Positions 31,021-38,931 of a stretch of 64,000 nucleotides of DNA are shown piece by piece. The DNA is from Hymenobacter algoricola (lineage in GTDB: Bacteria; Bacteroidota; Bacteroidia; Cytophagales; Hymenobacteraceae): assembly GCF_039539525.1 (NCBI RefSeq), contig NZ_BAABDH010000039.1, forward strand, positions 124,001 through 188,000. The letters run 5' to 3'. The notes beneath the pieces were generated by a model, which saw only the letters and a program-made list of their open reading frames with translations, made no database searches and was not told the origin of the DNA. Each line of letters starts with the position of its first letter. The first letter of the stretch is position 1. The position numbers and the translations under genes are program-made.

Positions 31021-32710
31021 ACCCGCCCCCGCAACCCCCGCGGCCCTGCCCGCCGTGGCTTTCACCTGGACGCGCCCGGCCTCCTGGCCGCCGGCCCTGC
31101 TGGCCGGGCTCAGCGCCGGGCTGCTCTGGCTGGGCTGGCCCGTGCATCCGGCCCCGCTGGCGTTGCTGCTGCTGGTGGCCTGGGTGCCCTACCTGTCCCT
31201 GGAAGCCGCGCTAGTGCGGCGGGGCAGCAGCGGCTGGAAAGTGTTTCGCTACTCTTACCTCACCCTAGTGCTCTGGAATGCCTTTACCACCTGGTGGGTA
31301 AGCTACAGCACGCTCTGGGGCGGCATCACGGCGGTGATTTTCAATGCCCTGTTCATGTGCATGCCGGTCATGGCCTTCTACCACACCAAGCGACTGGCCG
31401 GCCCCCGCCTGGGCTATCTGTCGTTGCCCGTCTACTGGATTGCCTTCGAGCAGCTCCACCTGCACTGGGACTTCACCTGGCCCTGGCTGACGCTCGGCAA
31501 CGGCTTTGCCACCGCCAACGGGCTGGTGCAGTGGTACGAGTACACCGGCTTTCTGGGCGGCTCCCTCTGGATCTGGGTAGCGAATCTGCTGGTGTTCTTC
31601 TCCCTGCAGAAGTACCAGGATGCCGCTACCGGCGCGGGCCCTACGCTAGGCCGGGTACAGGTCCAGCGCCTGCTACTGGGGCCGCTGCTGGCCATCCTGC
31701 TGCCCATCGGGCTGTCCAAGATTATCGGTAGCCGCTACCAGGAAAAGGGCGCGGCGGCTGAGGTGCTGGTGATTCAGCCCAACTTCGACCCGTTTGAGGA
31801 GAAGTTTGAGGGCGGCGCCAGGTTCATTCCCTACCAGGAGCAGCTGCAGCGCCTGTTTCAGCTCACCGAGCAGAACCTGACGCCCCAGACCAGGCTGGTG
31901 CTCTGGCCCGAAACGGCGCTGGAAGAGCAGAACTGGGAAGCCCAGTTTGAGGCCAACCCCAAAGCCCTGCAGATCCGCGCCTTTCTGGCCCGCCACCCCG
32001 GCCTGGAGCTGGTGACCGGCGCCACTACCCTCACCTCGTACCCTACCAGGGAAGCTGCCCGCCCCTCGTCCCGCTTCCGCGACGACATCGGCTACTACGA
32101 CTTTTTCAACACGGCCGTGTTTTTTGCCGATGCTGCTAAGCCGGTGGAGTTCTACCATAAGTCGCGGCTGGTGCCGGGGGTGGAGGGCGTGCCGCACTGG
32201 CTGTCGGCCTTCGTTATCGACCTGGGCGGGGCCGCCGGCGGCCTGGGCAGCCAGGATACGCGCAGCGTGTTCCGCCCCGCCGCCGGCGACTCCAGCCTGC
32301 GCGTGGCCCCGGTTATCTGCTACGAATCGGTGTACGGCGACTTCGTGGGCGAATACGTGCAGAACGGGGCGACGCTGATCGGCATCATCACCAACGACGG
32401 CTGGTGGAGCGACTCGCCCGGCCACCAGCAGCACCTGCAGTACGCCACGCTGCGCGCCATCGAAACCCGCCGCGACGTGGCCCGCTCGGCCAACACCGGT
32501 ATTTCGGGCTACATCAACCAGAAGGGCGAAATCACCCGGCAGACCGGCTGGTGGGTGCCCGCCGCCGCCCGCGGCACGGTGCACCTGAACACGGACCTCA
32601 CCTTCTACGTCCGCTACGGCGAGCTGATTGGCCGCGCCGCCCAGGCGCTGGCCGTGCTGCTGCTGGCCTTCGTGCTGGTACGCGCGCTCAACCGGCGCTT
32701 TGCCACGTAG
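31010..32710 (+). CDS. lnt: Apolipoprotein N-acyltransferase
   Basis: Transfers the third acyl chain to the lipoprotein N-terminal Cys in the inner membrane. GTG start at 31010 inside the rsmI stop region; 566 residues. The first ~200 residues have about six hydrophobic segments (ALLAGLSAGLLWLGWP, WVPYLSLEAAL and others). The carbon-nitrogen hydrolase domain carries the catalytic triad: Glu in WPETALEE (near residue 301), Lys in FYHKSRLVPGVEGVP (near 384) and Cys in VICYESVYGDF (near 437). A final C-terminal segment (LAVLLLAFVLV) is a membrane anchor. The window's T9SS and lipoprotein genes fit an active lipoprotein pathway. Followed by an IMPase gene 29 bases away. Confidence 0.93.
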   Translation: MLTKPAPATPAALPAVAFTWTRPASWPPALLAGLSAGLLWLGWPVHPAPLALLLLVAWVPYLSLEAALVRRGSSGWKVFRYSYLTLVLWNAFTTWWVSYSTLWGGITAVIFNALFMCMPVMAFYHTKRLAGPRLGYLSLPVYWIAFEQLHLHWDFTWPWLTLGNGFATANGLVQWYEYTGFLGGSLWIWVANLLVFFSLQKYQDAATGAGPTLGRVQVQRLLLGPLLAILLPIGLSKIIGSRYQEKGAAAEVLVIQPNFDPFEEKFEGGARFIPYQEQLQRLFQLTEQNLTPQTRLVLWPETALEEQNWEAQFEANPKALQIRAFLARHPGLELVTGATTLTSYPTREAARPSSRFRDDIGYYDFFNTAVFFADAAKPVEFYHKSRLVPGVEGVPHWLSAFVIDLGGAAGGLGSQDTRSVFRPAAGDSSLRVAPVICYESVYGDFVGEYVQNGATLIGIITNDGWWSDSPGHQQHLQYATLRAIETRRDVARSANTGISGYINQKGEITRQTGWWVPAAARGTVHLNTDLTFYVRYGELIGRAAQALAVLLLAFVLVRALNRRFAT

Positions 32711-32739
32711 GTCTGCATGACGTTCTTTCGCCAAAAAAC

Positions 32740-33552
32740 ATGACCGACTACACCGCCCTTAGTTTCCAGGTGGCCGACGTGGCCCGCCGGGCCGGCCAGT
32801 TTATCCGCCAGGAAGCGGCCACCTTCGACCGCGGCCGCATCGAGCACAAGGGCCTGCACGACATGGTGTCGTACGTGGATCAGGAGGCGGAGCGCCTCAT
32901 CGTGAGCGGGCTGCGGGAGCTGCTGCCCCAGGCCGGCTTCATCACCGAGGAAGGCACCACCGGCGCCGACAGCCAGGCCACCAGCGCCGGCACCGCCCTG
33001 ACCTGGATTATCGACCCGCTCGACGGCACCACCAACTTCATCCACGGCCTGCCCTGCTACTCGGTGAGCGTGGCGCTGCTGGAAGGTCCGGAGCTGGTCG
33101 TCGGGGTGGTGTACGAGGTGAACCTGGACGAGTGCTTCCGGGCCGTGCGCGGGGGCGGGGCGTTCTGCAACGACCAGCCCATCCGCGTGTCGGCCACGCC
33201 GACGCTGAATCAGGCGCTGATTGCCACGGGGTTTCCCTACAGCAACTTCCACCGCGTCGAGGCCTACCTGGGCATCCTGAAGGAGTTTATGCGCGGCACC
33301 AACGGCATCCGTCGCGTGGGCTCCGCCGCCGTGGATCTGGCCTGGACCGCCGCCGGCCGCTTCGACGGCTACTTCGAGTTCAACATCAACTCCTACGACG
33401 TGGCCGCCGGCATCCTGCTGGTGCGCGAAGCCGGCGGCCACGTTTCCCAGTTCCTGCACGAGGGCGACCCGATCTTCGGGCGGGAGGTGCTGGCCTCCAA
33501 CGGGCGGCTGCACGAAGAGATGCAGGGGCTGATTGGCAAGTTCTGGCAGTAA
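32740..33552 (+). CDS. Inositol monophosphatase family protein (SuhB-like)
   Basis: 270 residues from ATG 32740 (MTDYTALSFQVADVARRAGQ). A Mg-dependent phosphatase of the IMPase/SuhB group. Metal-binding motifs: EEGT (after AGFITEEGT), IIDPLDGTTNFIHGLP (about 88-103), RRVGSAAVDLAW and the closing motif NSYDVAAGILLVREAGG, where YD replaces the usual WD. It is on the same strand 29 bases after lnt and likely in its operon. Substrate could be inositol phosphate, fructose bisphosphate or a nucleotide; SuhB-type proteins also act in rRNA antitermination. The stop codon lies in the left arm of an inverted repeat. Confidence 0.92.
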   Translation: MTDYTALSFQVADVARRAGQFIRQEAATFDRGRIEHKGLHDMVSYVDQEAERLIVSGLRELLPQAGFITEEGTTGADSQATSAGTALTWIIDPLDGTTNFIHGLPCYSVSVALLEGPELVVGVVYEVNLDECFRAVRGGGAFCNDQPIRVSATPTLNQALIATGFPYSNFHRVEAYLGILKEFMRGTNGIRRVGSAAVDLAWTAAGRFDGYFEFNINSYDVAAGILLVREAGGHVSQFLHEGDPIFGREVLASNGRLHEEMQGLIGKFWQ

Positions 33553-33646
33553 CGCGAAGTTTCACTTCGCGGGCATCCGCGCCGGGTATAACGATTGTCG
33601 GGCAGCAATTGACGTTCAACGATTCGCGAAGTGGAACTTCGCGTTA
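33550..33646. repeat. Long-arm inverted repeat (REP-like) after the IMPase gene
   Basis: The left arm TAACGCGAAGTTTCACTTCG (33550-33571) and right arm CGCGAAGTGGAACTTCGCGT (33625-33646) are complementary at 21 of 22 positions. Each arm is also palindromic in itself (CGCGAAGTG/CACTTCGCG). It can act as a terminator for the IMPase run. Confidence 0.8.
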
Positions 33647-33671
33647 CTGTCAAACTTTTCCCCGCGAGCCG

Positions 33672-33679
33672 TAGTTTTG
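33672..33679 (+). promoter_or_regulatory. -7 promoter element of the Cys-rich membrane protein gene
   Basis: TAGTTTTG fits TAnnTTTG and ends 8 bases before the ATG. No TTG at the usual distance. Confidence 0.4.
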
Positions 33680-33687
33680 CCCTTGCT

Positions 33688-33885
33688 ATGCTCTTCCAAT
33701 ACCTCATCATCGGCCTGCTGTTTCTGGCGGCGACGTTCTACGTCGGGCGCATCTTCTGGCGGGCTTTCTTCGTCAAAACGGCTTCCGGGTGCGCCAAGGG
33801 CTGCGGTGGCGGCTGCGGCACCATCGACGTGGACCGGCTGCAGCGCACCATCGAAACGGCCGCCGCCCGCGCTGGCGCTCAGTAG
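33688..33885 (+). CDS. Small Cys-rich membrane protein, FeoB-associated-like
   Basis: 65 residues from ATG 33688. One N-terminal membrane segment (MLFQYLIIGLLFLAATFYVG) is followed by a cytoplasmic part with the cysteine cluster SGCAKGCGGGCGTID, the pattern of FeoB-associated Cys-rich membrane proteins, which are thought to aid ferrous iron handling. The start is chosen for the signal-anchor; an upstream frame has no similarity. No feoA/feoB gene is adjacent in this window. The assignment rests on size and Cys spacing only. Confidence 0.7.
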   Translation: MLFQYLIIGLLFLAATFYVGRIFWRAFFVKTASGCAKGCGGGCGTIDVDRLQRTIETAAARAGAQ

Positions 33886-34007
33886 GTTTCGCTACGGGCT
33901 CAACTTCGTACAACCTGCCCCCGTACCGGCTGCGTATAGCCGGTACGGGGGCCTTGTTTTGGGCTCCTGCCGACCTTAGCTCTCCCCCAACCGAAACCAC
34001 TACTCCG

Positions 34008-34349
34008 ATGCAAGACAAAGAAGAGGAACGCTCGCTGATCAACGTTGAAAACAAGCTCTCGGCCGACGGCTTCACCCAGGACTTCAACGTCTGCGACGGG
34101 CGCCTGCAAACCATCAGCACCGCTTCTCCCAAGAGCTACGGGGCCGAAGAAGTCACCATCGTCGACTTCTACCGCTTCGAGGGCGAAAGTGACCCGGACG
34201 ACATGTCCATTCTCTACGCCATCGAGTGCGCCGACGGCGTGCGCGGCACCATTTCCAACGCCTTCGGCACCTACGCCGATGCTGAAACCGATGAGTTCCT
34301 GAAAAAAGTAGACGACCTGGGCAAGAACCTGACGAAAGCCCACAAGTAG
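34008..34349 (+). CDS. Small acidic conserved protein (Bacteroidota family)
   Basis: 113 residues from ATG 34008 (MQDKEEERSLINVENKLSAD). Soluble, acidic. The core YRFEGESDPDDMSILYAIEC, followed by GVRGTISNAFGTYAD, resembles a small Bacteroidota family that I remember being labelled 'phosphoribosylpyrophosphate synthetase' in databases, almost certainly a wrong transfer because no PRPP-binding motif is present. The DGF(T)QDFNVCDGR segment fits the same family. Nothing indicates catalysis. It stands alone between a small Cys-rich protein gene and a 21-bp hairpin. Confidence 0.75.
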   Translation: MQDKEEERSLINVENKLSADGFTQDFNVCDGRLQTISTASPKSYGAEEVTIVDFYRFEGESDPDDMSILYAIECADGVRGTISNAFGTYADAETDEFLKKVDDLGKNLTKAHK

Positions 34350-34368
34350 GCTGCGCCTGATTAGGAAC

Positions 34369-34437
34369 CAGTAAGTAAGAATTGGCTGCTCTGATGTCCG
34401 TAAACCGGATGCCGGGGCAGCCAATTCTTACTTACTG
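34369..34437. terminator. 21-bp perfect inverted repeat between convergent genes
   Basis: The left arm at 34369-34389 (begins CAGTAAGTAAGAATTGG) is the exact reverse complement of 34417-34437; the loop is 27 bases. It lies between the acidic protein gene and the radical SAM gene and probably ends both transcripts. Confidence 0.75.
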
Positions 34438-34459
34438 CTTATTCATTAGCAATTAAATA

Positions 34460-35479
34460 TCACCCCCACACCTTGGTGCCCTCGGTGCAGTTGCGGCACA
34501 TATCGATCTGGTCGCGGCCCTTGAGCAGGGAGGCGCGGAAGGTGCGGTACTTGGGGCCGTGCCAGAGCTGGCGGAAGGTTTCGGTTTTCAGGTCGCCCTG
34601 CCGGTACTCGGCGTCCTTGTCGAAGCAGCAGGGCACCACCAGCCCGTCCCAGGTAATCACGCAGCTGTGCCACATTTTCCAGCAGTGGTCCAGCAGCTTG
34701 TTTTTGAGGCTCCAGGTGCCGTTGTTGTTTTCGTAGCGCGAGTAGTAGTCGATGGTCGGGATAAGCGGGGAGCCCTGCTGGTAGTCGTAGATCTGGGCGG
34801 TTTTAAACCACACGTCGTCGACGCCCAGCTCCCGGGCCAGCACTCTGGCATCCTCAATCTGGTGCTCGTTGGGCCGCACTACCAGAAACTGAAAGATGAT
34901 GCGGGGCGTGCTGGACCTGAGCTCCTTGCGCCACTTCACAATGTTGCGGGTGCCTTCCAGCACCTTGTCCAGCTTGCCGCCCACGCGGTACTGCTGGTAT
35001 ACTTCCTGGGTGGTGCCGTCGAGGGAAATAATCAGCCGGTCGAGGCCCGACTCCACGGTGCGGCGGGCGTTGTGGTCGTTGAGGTAGTGGGCGTTGGTGC
35101 TGGTGGCGGTGTAGATGCCCTTGCCGGCCGCGTACTGCACCAGGTCCAGGAAGTTGGGGTGGAGGTAGGGCTCCCCCTGGAAGTAGAAAATCAGGTACCA
35201 CAGCCGCTGGTGCAGCTCGTCGATGGTGCGCTTGAACAGCTCGTCGGGCAGCATGCCGGTGGGGCGGGTAAAGGAGCGCAGCCCGCTGGGGCACTCCGGG
35301 CAGCGCAGGTTGCAGCTGGTGGTAGGCTCGAAGCTCAGGGCCAGCGGCAGGCCCCAGTGGCGGGCTTTGCCGGTGGCCTTGCTCAGCGCGTAGCTGCCCA
35401 CCACCTGCGCCGCATTCAGGGCGCGGCGCGGCGTAAGCTTGGAAACGAAGTTCAGACCGTCGGTCAGGAGAGAAGCCAT
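34460..35479 (-). CDS. Radical SAM/SPASM domain protein
   Basis: 339 residues, start ATG 35479 (MASLLTDGLNFVSKLTPRRA). The [4Fe-4S]-SAM motif is CNLRCPEC (C56, C60, C63). Core segments typical of the fold are YFQGEPYLHPNFLDLV, TSTNAHYLND and IISLDGTTQEVYQQYRVGGK. The C-terminus carries a SPASM-like second cluster domain: HSCVITWDGLVVPCCFDKD, YRQGDLKT and a final CRNC. SPASM enzymes mature peptides, sulfatases or lipids; no substrate peptide gene is seen nearby, so the target is unknown. Upstream A/T content is low; the promoter was not identified. Confidence 0.9.
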   Translation of the reverse strand: MASLLTDGLNFVSKLTPRRALNAAQVVGSYALSKATGKARHWGLPLALSFEPTTSCNLRCPECPSGLRSFTRPTGMLPDELFKRTIDELHQRLWYLIFYFQGEPYLHPNFLDLVQYAAGKGIYTATSTNAHYLNDHNARRTVESGLDRLIISLDGTTQEVYQQYRVGGKLDKVLEGTRNIVKWRKELRSSTPRIIFQFLVVRPNEHQIEDARVLARELGVDDVWFKTAQIYDYQQGSPLIPTIDYYSRYENNNGTWSLKNKLLDHCWKMWHSCVITWDGLVVPCCFDKDAEYRQGDLKTETFRQLWHGPKYRTFRASLLKGRDQIDMCRNCTEGTKVWG

Positions 35480-35582
35480 GCGGGAGCAAAGGTCGGCAAT
35501 AGGCGGCGAAGTGCGCTCCGTAACCCGACGGTCGGAAAAAGAGTTTGGCCCGCCACCGGTAGCGGCTGCCCGCCAGGGGCTT

Positions 35583-35625
35583 AAAAATAAACAGGCGCCG
35601 GCCAGAAGCTCTGGGCGGCGCCTGT
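35583..35625 (-). terminator. Intrinsic terminator of the TlpA-like gene
   Basis: ACAGGCGCCG (35591-35600) pairs with CGGCGCCTGT (35616-35625). On the minus strand the stem is followed by TTATTTTTAAG. Confidence 0.85.
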
Positions 35626-35649
35626 CGGGGCAGGAGCAGGGGCTGGCGG

Positions 35650-37125
35650 CTACTTCCGCTCGTTGGCCGCCGGCAGCGTGCTGCTGTAGGTGCTGGCCTT
35701 GCCAAACGACTCCTTGATTTCATCGACGGCCGCGCGGCTGCTCAGGCGCTTGGGCTTGGTATTCAGGAACGTGCCGTCTTCGGCCAGCAGAAAGTAGGCG
35801 GGCACATCCTGGATGGCGTAGGCCTTGGCCATGGCGGAGCGCATGCCACCCGCGGCCCGCACGTGCACGCCCGGCAGCTTCTTGCCGATAACCAGCTGCT
35901 TCCAGGCGGGCTCGTTCTCATCGAGGGCCACGTTCAGAAACACAATGTTCTTGCCGTCAAACTTCTTGATCAGCTCGGCCGCGTAGGGCAGGTCGCGCAG
36001 GGCCAGGCCGCTGGTGGTGCGCCAGAAGTTGATGTACACCAGCTTGCCGCGGAAGCTCTGCAGCGAAACCGAGTCGCCTTTGGCCGTGACCAGGTGGAAG
36101 TTGGGCGCCAGGGCCCCGATGGCAAAGGCCTTGTGGGTTTCGAAGTCCTGGGCCAGCAACGGGTAGTACTCGCCTTTGGGGTCGGCGGCGCGGAAGTCGG
36201 CCAGCATGGCAGCCGACTGCTTTACGTGGCCAAACCGGAACGACTCCTTGAGCACCCGACCCATCACGATGGGGCGGGTCGGACCCGTGAGCTGGCTTTT
36301 GGCCAGGTCGTAGCATACCTGGTAAAAGTTGGGTTCGGAGCGCAGATGGCCGCTGGAAGTAGCCAGGTAGTGGACGTGGTTGAGCAGAAACTCCTGGTAC
36401 AGCTCGCTGCGGATGGCCGCCGGATTGTTGATCAGGGCCTGGTCTTTGAGGAAGTCGTAGTAGGTCGGCGACATTTTCAGGCGGCCTTCAGTGGCCACCA
36501 CCTGCTCGCGCAGGTCCTGGTAGGTCAGCCGGTCGTTGGCGTAGCTGTAGTCGATTTCGGCCTTGATGTAGTCGCGGAAAGCCTGCGAGTAGTGTTCCTG
36601 GTCGATGGTGTTGTCGTAGAACTTAAGCTGCTCCTTGCGGCGGTAGTCGAGGAAGTGCAGGAAGCCGGTTTCGTAGAACATGATGTTTTCGGGCAGCACC
36701 TGAAAGCCATCAATTTCGGTGAACCGCTCGTCGACCTCGGCCAGGTAGGTGTTGGGCTCGGCGCCCTTGCCCTTGTAGCGGATGGTGGCCGCCAGGTCGT
36801 TGCCCTTGAACTTAACCTCCAGGGCCATGCCGGGCTCCAGAAACAGGTCCGCCACATCGTCGTCGTACACTAAGTCGGCGCGGGTGGGGCCGCTGACCTG
36901 CACGGCCAGCCGGAACTCTCCCCGGTCGTTGACGGCGGCGTAAGTGGTCTGCTCCTTGGGGTCAAGCAGGTTTTCCCGGATGGAAACGGCCACCGAATCA
37001 GCCGTCTTGCCGCTGACTTTGCCCATTAGGGTTACCGTGCCCTGCGCGCGGCTGACCAGTGGGGTAGCTGCCAGCAGAGTGGCCATCAGCAGGCCCGCGC
37101 CCGGAATACGAAGTGAATATGCCAT
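35650..37125 (-). CDS. TlpA/AhpC-TSA-like protein lacking the redox cysteines
   Basis: 491 residues with an N-terminal signal peptide (MAYSLRIPGAGLLMATLLAA, cleavage near VSRAQ), so periplasmic. Residues about 25-130 form a DUF4369-like beta domain (GKVSGKTADSVAVSIRE), then a helical linker, and residues about 350-480 a thioredoxin fold: APNFHLVTAKGDSVSLQSFRGKLVYINFW, then RTTSGLALRDLP, IVFLNVALDENEPAWKQ, VQDVPAYFLLAEDGT. Where a redox-active protein has WCxxC the sequence reads WRTTSG, so disulfide chemistry is excluded. A role as a non-catalytic chaperone or binding protein is inference. Strong terminator follows. Confidence 0.85.
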   Translation of the reverse strand: MAYSLRIPGAGLLMATLLAATPLVSRAQGTVTLMGKVSGKTADSVAVSIRENLLDPKEQTTYAAVNDRGEFRLAVQVSGPTRADLVYDDDVADLFLEPGMALEVKFKGNDLAATIRYKGKGAEPNTYLAEVDERFTEIDGFQVLPENIMFYETGFLHFLDYRRKEQLKFYDNTIDQEHYSQAFRDYIKAEIDYSYANDRLTYQDLREQVVATEGRLKMSPTYYDFLKDQALINNPAAIRSELYQEFLLNHVHYLATSSGHLRSEPNFYQVCYDLAKSQLTGPTRPIVMGRVLKESFRFGHVKQSAAMLADFRAADPKGEYYPLLAQDFETHKAFAIGALAPNFHLVTAKGDSVSLQSFRGKLVYINFWRTTSGLALRDLPYAAELIKKFDGKNIVFLNVALDENEPAWKQLVIGKKLPGVHVRAAGGMRSAMAKAYAIQDVPAYFLLAEDGTFLNTKPKRLSSRAAVDEIKESFGKASTYSSTLPAANERK

Positions 37126-37335
37126 CAGAAGAAAAGTCGGTCAGTACGCAGGCGGAGGGCCTTTTTACCCTGCTTCCGACGGCCGGCAAGCCGCGGGGCA
37201 TTCGTGGGAAAAGCCAACTCCTATACCGAAGATACAGGATTCAGGTTTAGATTGACCAATCCATATTTTGGCTTTTTTCGTAACCCGCGCCTAAACTGTG
37301 ACTTAGAATGCGTTGGGGGGAGATTTGGGGCCCGC

Positions 37336-37376
37336 AAAAAGCCTCCGCCCACGGGAGGAGCCGGGGGCGGAGGCTT
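37336..37376 (-). terminator. Intrinsic terminator of radA
   Basis: A perfect 12-bp stem AAGCCTCCGCCC / GGGCGGAGGCTT (37339-37350 and 37365-37376) is followed on the minus strand by TTTGCGGG. Confidence 0.8.
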
Positions 37377-37408
37377 GATTTATGCTCCTATCCAATCATC
37401 TTTAAGTT

Positions 37409-38794
37409 CTATCCGAACAAGCCGCTCAGCACCTCGTCCAGGCGGCCTACCGGCTGGGCCCGGATGCCGTAGCGGGCCAGGTCGAGGCCGCGGGCGTTGA
37501 ACTGGGAGATGTACATTTCGCTGAAGCCCAGCTTCTCGGCTTCGCTCAGCCGCTGGTCGAGCCGGCTCACGGCCCGGATTTCGCCGCTCAGCCCGACCTC
37601 CGCCGCCAGGCACACGTTGCCCGGAATCGGCAAATCGTTCAGCGACGACACCACGGCCGCGCACACGGCAATGTCCAGGGCCGGGTCGTCGAGACGCAGG
37701 CCGCCGGCAATGTTGAGAAACACGTCGTGCTGGCCCAGGCGCAGGCCGCTTCTTTTTTCGAGCACGGCCAGCAGCATGTTCAGGCGCTTGGCGTCGAAGC
37801 CCGTGGCCGAGCGCTGGGGCGTGCCGTAGGTGGCGGGCGTCACCAGGGCCTGCACTTCCACCAGCAGCGGGCGGTTGCCTTCCAGCGTGGCCCCGATGGC
37901 CATGCCGCTCAGGCTCTCGGTGCGCTGGCTGAGCAGGATTTCGGAGGGGTTGCTCACCTGCCGCAGCCCCGTGCCCTGCATCTCGTAGATGCCCAGCTCG
38001 GAGGTGGAGCCGAAGCGGTTCTTGGTGGTGCGCAGAATCCGGTAGCTCAGGTGCCGGTCGCCCTCAAACTGCAGGACCGTGTCGACCATGTGCTCCAGGA
38101 TCTTGGGGCCGGCAATGGAGCCGTCCTTGGTGATGTGGCCGATGAGCAGCACCGGCACGCCGGTTTCCTTGGCAAACTTGAGCAGCTCGGCGGTGCACTC
38201 GCGCACCTGGCTCACCGACCCGGCGCCCGACTCCACCAGTCCCGAGTGCAGGGTCTGGATGGAGTCCACGATGACCACGTTGGGCTGGAGCTGGTCGATC
38301 TGCTTGAAGATGTTCTGGGTGTTGGTTTCGGTCAGGATGTAGCACTGCGGGTGCTGGGGGCCGAGCCGCTCGGCCCGCATCTTGATCTGCTGCTCGCTTT
38401 CCTCGCCCGAAATGTAGAGCACCTTCATCTGCTTGAGGCTCATGGCAATCTGCAGCATGAGCGTACTTTTGCCGATGCCCGGTTCGCCGCCAATGAGCAC
38501 CAGCGAGCCCGGCACCAGGCCGCCGCCCAGCACCCGGTTCAGCTCCCCGTCGTTGGTGTCGAAGCGGGACTCTTCCTCGTAGTGGATTTCACCGATGACG
38601 CGCGGCTTGCTGACGGTTTTGGCGCCGGGGCCGGTGGTCGGCGGCTTCCAGGAGCCGGCGGCCTTGGTGTCGTCCTTCTGAATAACTTCCTCCACGTAGG
38701 TGTTCCACTCGCTGCAGCTGGGGCAGCGGCCAATCCACTTGGCCGACTGGGCGCCGCAGTTCTGGCAGAAATATAAGGTCTTGAGCTTGGCCAT
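37409..38794 (-). CDS. radA: DNA repair protein RadA
   Basis: A RecA-like ATPase that promotes branch migration in recombination, cytoplasmic. The start at 38794 (MAKLKTLYFCQNCGAQSAKW) is chosen because the N-terminal zinc ribbon begins immediately (CQNCG...CPSC); a TTG start 22 codons upstream is not conserved. Walker A is GGEPGIGKSTLML, Walker B VVIVDSIQTL, the RadA signature KNRFGSTSELGIYEM is intact, and the C-terminal LonC-like domain (GLRLDDPALDIAVCAAVVSS, SGEIRAV) is complete. About 461 residues, normal. A terminator follows. Confidence 0.95.
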   Translation of the reverse strand: MAKLKTLYFCQNCGAQSAKWIGRCPSCSEWNTYVEEVIQKDDTKAAGSWKPPTTGPGAKTVSKPRVIGEIHYEEESRFDTNDGELNRVLGGGLVPGSLVLIGGEPGIGKSTLMLQIAMSLKQMKVLYISGEESEQQIKMRAERLGPQHPQCYILTETNTQNIFKQIDQLQPNVVIVDSIQTLHSGLVESGAGSVSQVRECTAELLKFAKETGVPVLLIGHITKDGSIAGPKILEHMVDTVLQFEGDRHLSYRILRTTKNRFGSTSELGIYEMQGTGLRQVSNPSEILLSQRTESLSGMAIGATLEGNRPLLVEVQALVTPATYGTPQRSATGFDAKRLNMLLAVLEKRSGLRLGQHDVFLNIAGGLRLDDPALDIAVCAAVVSSLNDLPIPGNVCLAAEVGLSGEIRAVSRLDQRLSEAEKLGFSEMYISQFNARGLDLARYGIRAQPVGRLDEVLSGLFG

Positions 38795-38878
38795 AGGGTG
38801 GGTTCGGGGCAAAAGAAGATAAGGCGGGGGCAGCCCGAAAAGTTGCCCGTAAGTCGACAAATTCCGGGGTGACGGCCC

Positions 38879-38917
38879 AAAAAAAGCCGGCCCTTCCCGC
38901 GAAGAACCGGCTTTTTT
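38879..38917. terminator. Bidirectional terminator between radA and the delta-60 repeat gene
   Basis: AAAAAGCCGG (38881-38890) pairs with CCGGCTTTTT (38908-38917) with an A-run before and a T-run after. Confidence 0.85.
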
Positions 38918-38931
38918 CGCAGCTCGCTACG

